This document shows positions 17,301 through 24,164 of a stretch of 64,000 nucleotides of DNA, piece by piece (within the stretch, counting starts at the first letter, position 1; each line of letters starts with the position of its first letter). Location of the stretch: the NCBI GenBank assembly GCA_027491315.1, contig JAIXWL010000008.1, forward strand, positions 1 through 64,000. Direction: 5' to 3'. The position numbers were made by a program, and so were the translations under genes. The notes beneath the pieces are model-generated. The model searched no databases and had not been told where the DNA came from. It saw only the letters and a list, made by a program, of their open reading frames with translations. The stretch is from Cytophagaceae bacterium (GTDB lineage: Bacteria > Bacteroidota > Bacteroidia > Cytophagales > Spirosomataceae).

Positions 17301-17716
17301 TTATCTTCAATACTGGCTTGAACCACCAATTGTTTATGCTCTGTAAAGCGACGAGCCGTTTCTTTAACTACGGCAAATGCTTCTGGTAGAATTTCATTCA
17401 AAATGACTTCTAATTGCTTATTGCGTTCCAGATTTAATTTATCAATCTCTTGGAAAAACTTCTCTTTGGCATCTATGTCCTCGGTGGCTTGACCCTGCGC
17501 ATGTAAGCTATCTATTTGAGCATCGATATCAGCTAAAAATGCTTGAATACGAGCTTTAAAATCATAGGATTTTTGACGTAATTCATCGTCTGAGATGGAA
17601 CTCAAGCGAGCGTACTCTTCTTTTATTTTGTCGACAATCGGCATCAAGGCTTTGATGTCTCTTTCCGACTTGGTTCCAAATATTTTGGTTACTGTTTTGC
17701 TGAAGATGGATAACAT
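14354..17716 (-). CDS. secA: Preprotein translocase ATPase SecA
   Basis: SecA drives proteins through SecYEG by ATP hydrolysis. The 1120-residue protein has the Walker A motif MGTGEGKT at about residues 193-200, the DEAD-like DEVD in MVDEVDSVLIDDA and NMAGRGTDIKL in the second nucleotide-binding fold. RQLRGRAGRQGD follows. It is longer than E. coli SecA (901 residues). Extra sequence lies before the first ATPase fold, around residues 320-430 in the preprotein cross-linking domain, and near the C-terminus; such long forms are usual in Bacteroidota. The C-terminal zinc motif of E. coli SecA is absent. A clear terminator follows. Confidence 0.98.
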   Translation of the reverse strand: MLSIFSKTVTKIFGTKSERDIKALMPIVDKIKEEYARLSSISDDELRQKSYDFKARIQAFLADIDAQIDSLHAQGQATEDIDAKEKFFQEIDKLNLERNKQLEVILNEILPEAFAVVKETARRFTEHKQLVVQASIEDKFIASKKSNVTIDGNKAIWSNTWDAAGNTITWDMIHYDVQLIGGIVLHQGKISEMGTGEGKTLVSTLPTYLNALAGRGVHIVTVNDYLAKRDSEWNAPLFEFHGLRVDCIDKHEPNTEERRNAYAADITYGTNNEFGFDYLRDNMARSLEDQVQRPHHFAMVDEVDSVLIDDARTPLIISGPIPRGDEQEFDVFNPRVQKLVEAQKQLVQNFLVEAKKQIAAGDKKEGGLALFRAFRGLPKSKPLIKFLSESGNKQILHETESIYLAENQKLMPQADSPLLFTIEEKNNQVELTEKGLEFMSGNTEDPNFFVLPDLSIDLNKIEKNKELSDADRLSQKEQLIREYNDKASRIHTVNQLLKAYALFEKDTEYIIVDGKVKIVDEQTGRVMEGRRYSDGLHQAIEAKEGVNVEDASQTYATITLQNYFRMYHKLGGMTGTAETEAGEFWTIYKLDVVSIPTNRPIQRKDAEDKVYRTVREKYNAVAEEIQELVNQGRPVLVGTTSVENSELISRLLTIRKIPHNVLNAKQHAREAEIVAEAGQSGKVTIATNMAGRGTDIKLSPESKAAGGLAIIGTERHESRRVDRQLRGRAGRQGDVGSSQFFVSLEDNLMRLFGSDRIAKVMDRLGMDEGEVIQHSMITSSIERAQKKVEENNFGIRKRLLEYDDVMNYQRNAIYKRRQNALLGERLSLDIINTMFDVCQDLVGQYSSYAELELKVIELLGIEPPFVEEDFNRLSPEVKIERLFLAAEDHYKSKNEGIAQQVIQVAQEALRQGYSGIQVPITNGNWVTGVVVDAQKTIDSQGKEVVKEMEKFITLTLIDQEWKEHLREMDDLKQSVQNAVFEQKDPLLIYKFEAVNLFQRFVSRVNVDTISFVLKAEIPEIQQTNQAQQVKKEKAPKLQLSKDEAISSLLGGLAGGQGEEQQEYHDPSSRSEERIAPRQAIKIADRNQRVTVQYRDGSLKENVKYKTVEQDVESGEAVVIA

Positions 17717-17885
17717 TGTATAGAATGTGTGCCTACCTAGGCCATTTTAAAATTGAATATGCAATTTACCAATTAATCTCTAAAATCTCTAAATTCTCCA
17801 GGATTGGGCTAGAGTAAATCACTTTCAGAACTTTTGGAATATATATTGTGCTAATTGATTGACCAAAAATAGATGATGCGACATG

Positions 17886-18365
17886 TTAATCTTTAAACTT
17901 TATGGTCATGGTGGTATCTGGTTTGGAAAAACGGGTAACGACCACATTCAAGGATCCAGACTCTTTTTTAAGTCGCTGCGGAACAGCTACTTGATCGAAA
18001 AATACAGGATCGGCCAAATGTAAATCTAATTTTCTACGTGTCCCGTCTTTTTGCTTCACAACCAAGATGTAATGTATTTCGTTTGGGTTAGTGGCATCCG
18101 TATACTTTTTACGAATAGACCCTTCCAAAGCTAAATCGCGAATTTCACTTGGTGAATCATACATTTTTTCTGCCCAAAGGTTAGGCAAAAAAAGTTGGGC
18201 CAATAATCCTAAAGTTCCAACGATGAATACAAGTTTGGTGAAATTTTTTCCTCCCCAATCCACCGATTCTCCTGAACCTGAATTGCCACCAACCATATTG
18301 CCGAACAAGGGCATTTTTAATTTTTTTCGAGGAGCTCTTCTGGGTGGGGTATAAGCTTGTGACAT
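17886..18365 (-). CDS. Single-TM protein of unknown function
   Basis: I do not recognise this 159-residue protein. It has a basic, proline-rich cytoplasmic N-terminus (PPRRAPRKKLK), then a Gly/Ser-rich linker. One TM segment lies at about residues 44-62 (LVFIVGTLGLLAQLFLPNLW). A soluble C-terminal domain of about 95 residues is rich in beta-type, charged sequence. It lies upstream of secA on the same strand with a 169-bp gap that holds no obvious gene. It is divergent from the DUF1800 gene. The ATG start and in-frame codon use support a real gene; no function is claimed. Confidence 0.65.
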   Translation of the reverse strand: MSQAYTPPRRAPRKKLKMPLFGNMVGGNSGSGESVDWGGKNFTKLVFIVGTLGLLAQLFLPNLWAEKMYDSPSEIRDLALEGSIRKKYTDATNPNEIHYILVVKQKDGTRRKLDLHLADPVFFDQVAVPQRLKKESGSLNVVVTRFSKPDTTMTIKFKD

Positions 18366-18631
18366 AGGAAAAGGGATAATTCTCGCAAATCAAGTGATTT
18401 TTTTTGGTTTCTACGGTTAATTTTTTTGATCCGTTCCAAAATATTTTATCAGTAAACTTCAGTAAAACGGAATACCCCCAGGAGAAGTTCCCAGATTTCT
18501 TGAAAATAGAAAAATGACAAGTTAATTTATCAATTATTTGATAATTAAGTTTGATTGCTTTATTATTACAGTCTACTTTAAACTTATTAACGGCTGTATT
18601 TCAATGGCTTTTGTGAAATACATTTAAACAC

Positions 18632-20011
18632 ATGGACACCATGTTAACTTGGAATACCACCCATGTTTCCCATTTATTATCCCGCGTATTGTTCGGCTAT
18701 TCTAAAACGGATTTAGAGCGAGCTATGGGTTATGGCAATTTTAATGATTTGCTAGACCTAGCTATTTTAAAGGATATTCCACTTCCTTCCCCACCTGATA
18801 CTTGGGTGGATTTAACTCCTGAGCAAGCTCAATTGGATAGGAATCAGGCTGGTCCTTGGTTTTTGCAGTTGACGAAATGGTGGTACAGCCGTATGCATAA
18901 AGAATCACTCAGCATGCAGGAAAAAATGGTTTTATTCTTACATAACCATTTTTCCAACGAGAGGCAAAAAGTAAATTATCCTCAATATGTTTACAAGCAA
19001 AATCAGCTTTTTAGAAAATATGCCTTTGGGGATTTTAAGCAATTAGTGAAAGATATTAGTATTGATCCATCCATGCTCATCTATTTGGATGGAAATAATA
19101 GTAGGGGGACTTCTCCCAACGAGAATTATGCCCGGGAAGTAATGGAATTATTTACGCTAGGGATCGGTAACTACACAGAGAATGACATCAAGCAAGCAGC
19201 CAAAGTATTTTCAGGTTGGCAAGTAAGGGGATTGGTTTCGGTTTTTGATGCAACAAGGTGGTACCGAGAAACTAGTCTTACGGTTTTAGGTAAAACTGCC
19301 CGATTTGATAATAATAGCCTGATTGATCATATTTTTACACAAACAGCAGCAGCCGAATTCATAAGTCGTAAGATTTACAAGGAATTCGTTTATTACAAGC
19401 CAGATGAGGTGTTTGTTAAAAAAATGGCTGCGGTTTTAAGGCAAAACAATTTTGAGTTAAAGCCCTTATTGAAATTCATATTTACTTCAGAGGAGTTTTA
19501 TAAACCAGAAATTATAGCAGCTAAAATTAAGAGCCCAACGGAGTTGATCGTAGGGGCAGCTAAGCAATTGGAATTGAAAAACCCAGATTTACAGAACTGG
19601 TATGATATGGCAATCATCCTTCAAATGCAGTTGTTTCAGCCACCTGATGTTTCGGGTTGGGAAGGCCAGCGCGATTGGATCAGCTCAACAACCTATTCCT
19701 ACCGATCAGGGTTTACGGATTCACTTTTAAGTGGGAAAAGGTATAATGGGGCTACGGTCACGGGAAAATTAGATCCCATAGCTTTTGCTAGGTTATCTTC
19801 CAATGCTGAAAAACCCAAGGAATTTGTGGAAGAAATGGTCAAATTATTCATTCGCTTCCCCTTAACTGAAGCTAGAAAGGCATTTTTACTGGAAGTCCTT
19901 TTGGATGGCACTATTGCAGCCAATTGGTCCACGTATACACCCAATGCAGATGCGAGGATTAATAAATTTTTGAAAGCAATGATGCGTTTACCTGAATATC
20001 AATTGGCATAA
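18632..20011 (+). CDS. DUF1800 family protein
   Basis: This is a 459-residue DUF1800 protein with the hallmarks HLLSRVLFGYSKTDLERAM at the N-terminus, FLHNHFSNE and NENYAREVMELFTLG at about 170-184. The central FSGWQV and PPDVSGWEGQRDWI near the C-terminus complete the pattern. DUF1800 genes are usually followed by a DUF1501 gene, as here with one intervening base, which implies co-function and translational coupling. The biochemical activity is not established; the pair is often found in surface or secreted contexts. No signal peptide is visible. A TAAGTTTG motif at 18546-18553 lies upstream but without a matching -33 element. Confidence 0.9.
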   Translation: MDTMLTWNTTHVSHLLSRVLFGYSKTDLERAMGYGNFNDLLDLAILKDIPLPSPPDTWVDLTPEQAQLDRNQAGPWFLQLTKWWYSRMHKESLSMQEKMVLFLHNHFSNERQKVNYPQYVYKQNQLFRKYAFGDFKQLVKDISIDPSMLIYLDGNNSRGTSPNENYAREVMELFTLGIGNYTENDIKQAAKVFSGWQVRGLVSVFDATRWYRETSLTVLGKTARFDNNSLIDHIFTQTAAAEFISRKIYKEFVYYKPDEVFVKKMAAVLRQNNFELKPLLKFIFTSEEFYKPEIIAAKIKSPTELIVGAAKQLELKNPDLQNWYDMAIILQMQLFQPPDVSGWEGQRDWISSTTYSYRSGFTDSLLSGKRYNGATVTGKLDPIAFARLSSNAEKPKEFVEEMVKLFIRFPLTEARKAFLLEVLLDGTIAANWSTYTPNADARINKFLKAMMRLPEYQLA

Positions 20012-20012
20012 A

Positions 20013-21542
20013 ATGAAAAAAGAAATTAGCCGCCAAAAGTTTTTGCGTCAAATGGCCTTGCTTAGTGGTGGGGTGACCTGGGGTATGGGTTCCATTTCAG
20101 GGAAAGCATTTGGAGCCATTCCTTATGCAAGTTCTGCCAGAGGAAAGGTTTTGATTATTATTCAACTCAATGGAGGTAATGATGGATTAAATACCATAAT
20201 TCCTGCTGAGGACGATAATTATTTTTCTAAGAGGCCAGATATTTCCATTAAAAGGGCTGATGCTCTTCCGCTTTCCAATGGCATGTACATGAATCCTGCC
20301 ATGACCAGCATGAAGGCTTTGTACGATAAAGGACTGGTATCCATTGCGCAGAGCGTTGGGTATGCCAACCCTAATCGATCTCACTTTAGAGCCACGGATA
20401 TTTGGAATACAGGTTCCGATGCCGCCACCGTATGGGATGAGGGCTGGGCAGGCCGTTTTTTAGAAATGCAATACCCCAACTATCCCATTCAATTGCCTAA
20501 GGATCCCATGGCCATACAACTTGGGTCTGTGGAATCACTTTTATTTCAAACGGATGTGGGAAGGGTTGGGACCGTATTTGAAGATCCCAATTTATTTTAC
20601 CAATTAGTTTCTGGCACCTTAGCTGATGCTGAATTACCACCTGCTACCCTTGCCGGCGACGAGTTGGCTTTTCTAAAGCAAATCGCGAGTTCATCCATAC
20701 AATATTCCACCGTTATTCGTGACGCAGCCAATAAGGCAAAAAATACTTACACTTACCCCAATTCAAATTTAGCTAGGCAATTAAGTATCATCGCTAGATT
20801 AGTGGCTGGAGGATTGGAGACACCGGTTTACCTGGCTAATATTGGCGGATTTGATACCCATGCGAATCAAAAAAACCAGCATGCCAACTTATGGAAAACC
20901 ATTTCAGAGGCGGTTTCAGCTTTTCAGTATGATATGACCAACCAAGGTTTAGCGGATTCCGTCAGCATCATGACTTTTTCAGAGTTTGGAAGGAGAGTAA
21001 ATCAAAATGGTACCCAAGGAACAGATCATGGAACCGCAGCACCTATGTTGTTTATTGGAAATTCCGTTCGTGGAGGCTTAATTGGAGCCAATCCTAATCT
21101 AACTAATTTGGATAATAATGGCGATTTACGCTATAATTTCGATTATCGTCAGATTTATAGTACGGTCCTTCGCGATCATCTAGGATTAGATGCCTTTAAG
21201 ACGCAGGAGCTTTTCAAACAGACATTTGAGCGTGTACCTATTTATAAAAATTCTCCAGATGTCTTGCCAGATACTTTGGGAATGGAGCTGAATTCTCCTA
21301 TGCCTAATCCTGTGACTGATTTTACCACCGTCCAATATGCCGTATATAAGCCAGCTTTAGACATCAAAATTAGTCTCTATGATATACAAGGACAGGAGAT
21401 CAAGACTATTTATCAAGGTACGCGGACAAAAGGGACTTATCAGTTGACTTTGAGCACATTAGGTCTTTCCCCGGGCATTTACTTGGTACATATGTCCAGT
21501 ACATCAGGGCTTTCGATGCACAAAAGGATGATTGTTCAGTAA
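20013..21542 (+). CDS. DUF1501 protein with T9SS sorting tail
   Basis: This is a 509-residue DUF1501 protein (sulfatase-like fold in many annotations). The N-terminus resembles a degenerate Tat leader (RQKFLRQMALLSGG, lacking the RR pair). Conserved motifs include IIQLNGGNDGLNTIIP, GGFDTHANQKNQH and TFSEFGRR followed by GTDHGTAAP. The last 80 residues (from about 430) look like a type IX secretion C-terminal domain: NSPMPNPVTDFTTVQY, SLYDIQGQEI and LSPGIYLVHM, ending in KRMIVQ. It is therefore probably exported and attached to or released from the cell surface. It is paired with DUF1800 upstream. Confidence 0.88.
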   Translation: MKKEISRQKFLRQMALLSGGVTWGMGSISGKAFGAIPYASSARGKVLIIIQLNGGNDGLNTIIPAEDDNYFSKRPDISIKRADALPLSNGMYMNPAMTSMKALYDKGLVSIAQSVGYANPNRSHFRATDIWNTGSDAATVWDEGWAGRFLEMQYPNYPIQLPKDPMAIQLGSVESLLFQTDVGRVGTVFEDPNLFYQLVSGTLADAELPPATLAGDELAFLKQIASSSIQYSTVIRDAANKAKNTYTYPNSNLARQLSIIARLVAGGLETPVYLANIGGFDTHANQKNQHANLWKTISEAVSAFQYDMTNQGLADSVSIMTFSEFGRRVNQNGTQGTDHGTAAPMLFIGNSVRGGLIGANPNLTNLDNNGDLRYNFDYRQIYSTVLRDHLGLDAFKTQELFKQTFERVPIYKNSPDVLPDTLGMELNSPMPNPVTDFTTVQYAVYKPALDIKISLYDIQGQEIKTIYQGTRTKGTYQLTLSTLGLSPGIYLVHMSSTSGLSMHKRMIVQ

Positions 21543-21565
21543 GGGGGTAATTTTAATACAAGCCA

Positions 21566-21573
21566 TAAATTTG
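21566..21573 (+). promoter_or_regulatory. Candidate -7 element (TAAATTTG)
   Basis: TAAATTTG matches TAnnTTTG 74 nt upstream of the first DUF6089 gene, between it and the DUF1501 stop. No good -33 TTTG is present at the expected spacing, so this is a weak call. Confidence 0.3.
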
Positions 21574-21647
21574 TATATTCGTAGCGCCTTTTACTGCAAC
21601 ATTTGAGGGGGTATCAACGTTTTATGATCTAACTAGCAGCATCATCT

Positions 21648-22595
21648 ATGATCAGACTCTTCAGCTTTTGTATTTTGATTTCTCTTTTGGCAACCACCTC
21701 CGTGCAGGCACAATTTTGGTTTTTGGGTCAAAATAGCAAAAAAGCAGCTCCTAAAAGTCCATTTAAAGCTCACTCATCTTTTGGTTTTGGTGCCGGATCC
21801 TCAACTTACCTCGGCGATATTTCACCAGCTATGACCTTACTGGATGTAGGAGGTAAAACCTTGCGTTGGAATGCCGGCTTACAATATACCCGTCATTTCA
21901 AAAAGCATTTTAGTATCCAAGGAAGCTTTACCTATATCCGCATTGCTGCTGATGATAATTATTTTGATCCAGCTGGTCGATTCGAACCAAGTTATACCAG
22001 AAACTTGCATTTTAGAACGGATATGCAGGAATTATCTCTGATAGGTATTTATGAAATTTTAGGAAACGAGGAAAACTTGCCCAAGCGCAGAACTTTGTCA
22101 CCTTATTTATATGCAGGGCTATCTGGGGTGTATTTTAACCCAACCACGAGAAGGCCTGCAACGCATGAGACAAATTTTTTAACTACAGTTCCACCTGTTC
22201 AGCAGGATTGGAATACCGATTTACAATCTTTGCAAACCGAAGGTGTCGATTACTCTAAAATTACAGGAGCTGTACCTTTTGGTTTTGGAATTCGTTACAA
22301 ACTCAATCAATCCTTTGATATTGGATTTGATTTTGGATATCGTATTGCGTTTTCTGATTATTTGGACGATGTATCCGATAACCGGGTGAATGTTCCTGCT
22401 GTAACTTCATTGATTACTGACCGTTCAACAGAATGGTTCGCGGCTAATACTTTGGCAGATCGTAGACCCAACTTACTCACGGGTTCAGGTAATCCCCCTT
22501 TAGTCGCCAAAGGTTCTGACCAGTATTTTACTACCCAAATTCGCTTGATTTATCATTTAAAAAATAAGATTGATTGTCCTCCACTGCCACGATAG
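21648..22595 (+). CDS. DUF6089-type outer-membrane beta-barrel protein
   Basis: This is a 315-residue predicted outer-membrane barrel protein. A signal peptide (LFSFCILISLLATTSVQAQ) covers residues 1-22. The rest alternates short beta strands and turns, with barrel-like stretches such as FGFGAGSSTYLGDISP, LQYTRHFKKHFSIQGSFTYIR and FGIRYKLNQSFDIGFDFGYR. This pattern fits the DUF6089 family, commonly found upstream of uppS and bamA in Bacteroidota. The role is unknown. A paralogue follows with a 22-bp overlap, so the two are probably translated in a coupled way. Confidence 0.75.
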   Translation: MIRLFSFCILISLLATTSVQAQFWFLGQNSKKAAPKSPFKAHSSFGFGAGSSTYLGDISPAMTLLDVGGKTLRWNAGLQYTRHFKKHFSIQGSFTYIRIAADDNYFDPAGRFEPSYTRNLHFRTDMQELSLIGIYEILGNEENLPKRRTLSPYLYAGLSGVYFNPTTRRPATHETNFLTTVPPVQQDWNTDLQSLQTEGVDYSKITGAVPFGFGIRYKLNQSFDIGFDFGYRIAFSDYLDDVSDNRVNVPAVTSLITDRSTEWFAANTLADRRPNLLTGSGNPPLVAKGSDQYFTTQIRLIYHLKNKIDCPPLPR

Positions 22596-23326
22596 TACCC
22601 TCCAACATATACAAGGCCAGTTTTTTGTGTCTTCTTGTTTTCTTTTTAGCTCAATCTACGGATCTAAAAGCTCAAAGGTGGGCATGGGGTGCAGGTTTTG
22701 GTGCTACTGCATATAAAGGGGAATTAGCCGATTGGGGATATCGACCTAGCGTGGCTGAGTTAAAGGAAACTTTGCCTGCCATGCACTTATTTGTTTCTTA
22801 TCAAGAAAGGCATGCTTTTTCCTATCGTTTTCAAATGATGGTGAGTCGGCTTCAAGGTAATATTGCCAATAGGCCCAGTACATTTTTTCCCGTGGGAACT
22901 CCTCCAACCGTGATAACTCCTAATGGAAAAGTTGCCGATGCTTCCATTTTTGCCACTTCAATCACGGAATTTTCTGGTATCGTAGATTATAATTTTTTGG
23001 ATTATGAAATTGATCCTAGACATGTTAATTGGACCCCCTATTTCTATGGTGGATTGGCAGCAGTATTTGCTAGTCCAGATAAAATTGATGCCTTTTTAAC
23101 TCCCGCCATTCCATTTGGAATTGGGGTCAAGTTTCAAATCAATAAAAATTGGGGGATTCGTGGGGAGCTGGGTAGTAGAAAAGTGTTTACTGATAAATTA
23201 GACCAAGTTGCCTCACACAATGGAAGTATGGAAAGCTTTACCCTAGACGGTGGAGACCAATATTTACATCTCGGTTTTTCTGTTACTTATACTATTCAAT
23301 CCATCTTTTGTCCCAAAGTTTATTGA
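22574..23326 (+). CDS. Second DUF6089-like outer-membrane protein
   Basis: This is a 250-residue paralogue of the preceding barrel protein. It shows GAGFGATAYKGELADWG near the N-terminus, a barrel-like body (FYGGLAAVFASPDKIDAF; FGIGVKFQINKNWGIRGELG) and a final aromatic-rich strand. There is no ATG for a full signal peptide: the candidates are TTG at 22574 (overlapping the upstream gene) or TTG at 22625. The leader core CLLVFFLAQ is present either way. It is probably an outer-membrane protein in the same operon; its distance from uppS is 80 nt. Confidence 0.7.
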   Translation: MSSTATIVPSNIYKASFLCLLVFFLAQSTDLKAQRWAWGAGFGATAYKGELADWGYRPSVAELKETLPAMHLFVSYQERHAFSYRFQMMVSRLQGNIANRPSTFFPVGTPPTVITPNGKVADASIFATSITEFSGIVDYNFLDYEIDPRHVNWTPYFYGGLAAVFASPDKIDAFLTPAIPFGIGVKFQINKNWGIRGELGSRKVFTDKLDQVASHNGSMESFTLDGGDQYLHLGFSVTYTIQSIFCPKVY

Positions 23327-23406
23327 TTGCTCCGTGCATTTTGAATAGGTGTTCAAATTAGCTATCTTTACCACTTTGTTTTATCCGATTAATTATTGCC
23401 CTATTT

Positions 23407-24156
23407 GTGAAAGAATCCATTGACCTTAACAATCTTCCTGCCCATATTTCCGTTATCATGGACGGTAATGGTCGTTGGGCGAAACAGAAGGGTTTCACAG
23501 ATCGAATTTTTGGTCATCGTAATGCGATTCAGGCAGTTAGGGAAACCATAGAAGGTTGTGGAGAATTAGGGGTAAAATTTTTGACTTTGTATGCCTTTTC
23601 CACTGAAAATTGGAATAGACCCAAAGCTGAGGTGATGGCCTTGATGAGTTTATTGGTGAGTACCATCAACGAGGAATTGCCCACCATGATGAAGAATCAG
23701 GTGCGTTTAAAGGCCATTGGGAACATAGAGTCATTGCCAGATAAATCTCAAAGAGAATTGCTGGCAGCCATGGATAAGACAGCAAATAATACGGGCTTAA
23801 CTTTAGTCTTAGCTTTGTCTTATTCTGGAAAGTGGGATTTGGTGCAAGCCACTAAAAAGGTAGCTGAAAAGGTAGAAAAAGGGGAGTTGAAAGCAAATGA
23901 TATTAATGATCTGGTCATTGACCAGCATTTGTCGACCGCAGGAATGCCTGATCCAGATTTAATGATTAGAACCGGTGGTGATCACCGAATTAGTAATTTT
24001 ATGTTATGGCAATTGGCTTATGCCGAATTGTATATTTTTGAAGATTTATTTTGGCCTGATTTTAGAAAAGAACATTTACATCAGGCTATCGTTGATTTCC
24101 AAATGAGAGAAAGACGATTTGGTAAAACGAGTGAACAAGTTAAAAGTGAAGGCTAA
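23407..24156 (+). CDS. uppS: Isoprenyl transferase (undecaprenyl diphosphate synthase)
   Basis: UppS makes the C55 polyprenyl diphosphate carrier used for peptidoglycan, LPS and other envelope polymers. The 249-residue protein has the substrate motif MDGNGRWA (catalytic Asp19), the segment YAFSTENWNRP and DLMIRTGGDHRISNFMLWQ. The start is a GTG at 23407. It is 8 nt from bamA, a conserved neighbour pair. A possible promoter (TTTG at 23340-23343, 19 nt, TATCTTTA at 23363-23370) is close to consensus. Confidence 0.95.
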   Translation: MKESIDLNNLPAHISVIMDGNGRWAKQKGFTDRIFGHRNAIQAVRETIEGCGELGVKFLTLYAFSTENWNRPKAEVMALMSLLVSTINEELPTMMKNQVRLKAIGNIESLPDKSQRELLAAMDKTANNTGLTLVLALSYSGKWDLVQATKKVAEKVEKGELKANDINDLVIDQHLSTAGMPDPDLMIRTGGDHRISNFMLWQLAYAELYIFEDLFWPDFRKEHLHQAIVDFQMRERRFGKTSEQVKSEG

Positions 24157-24164
24157 GGCTTCGT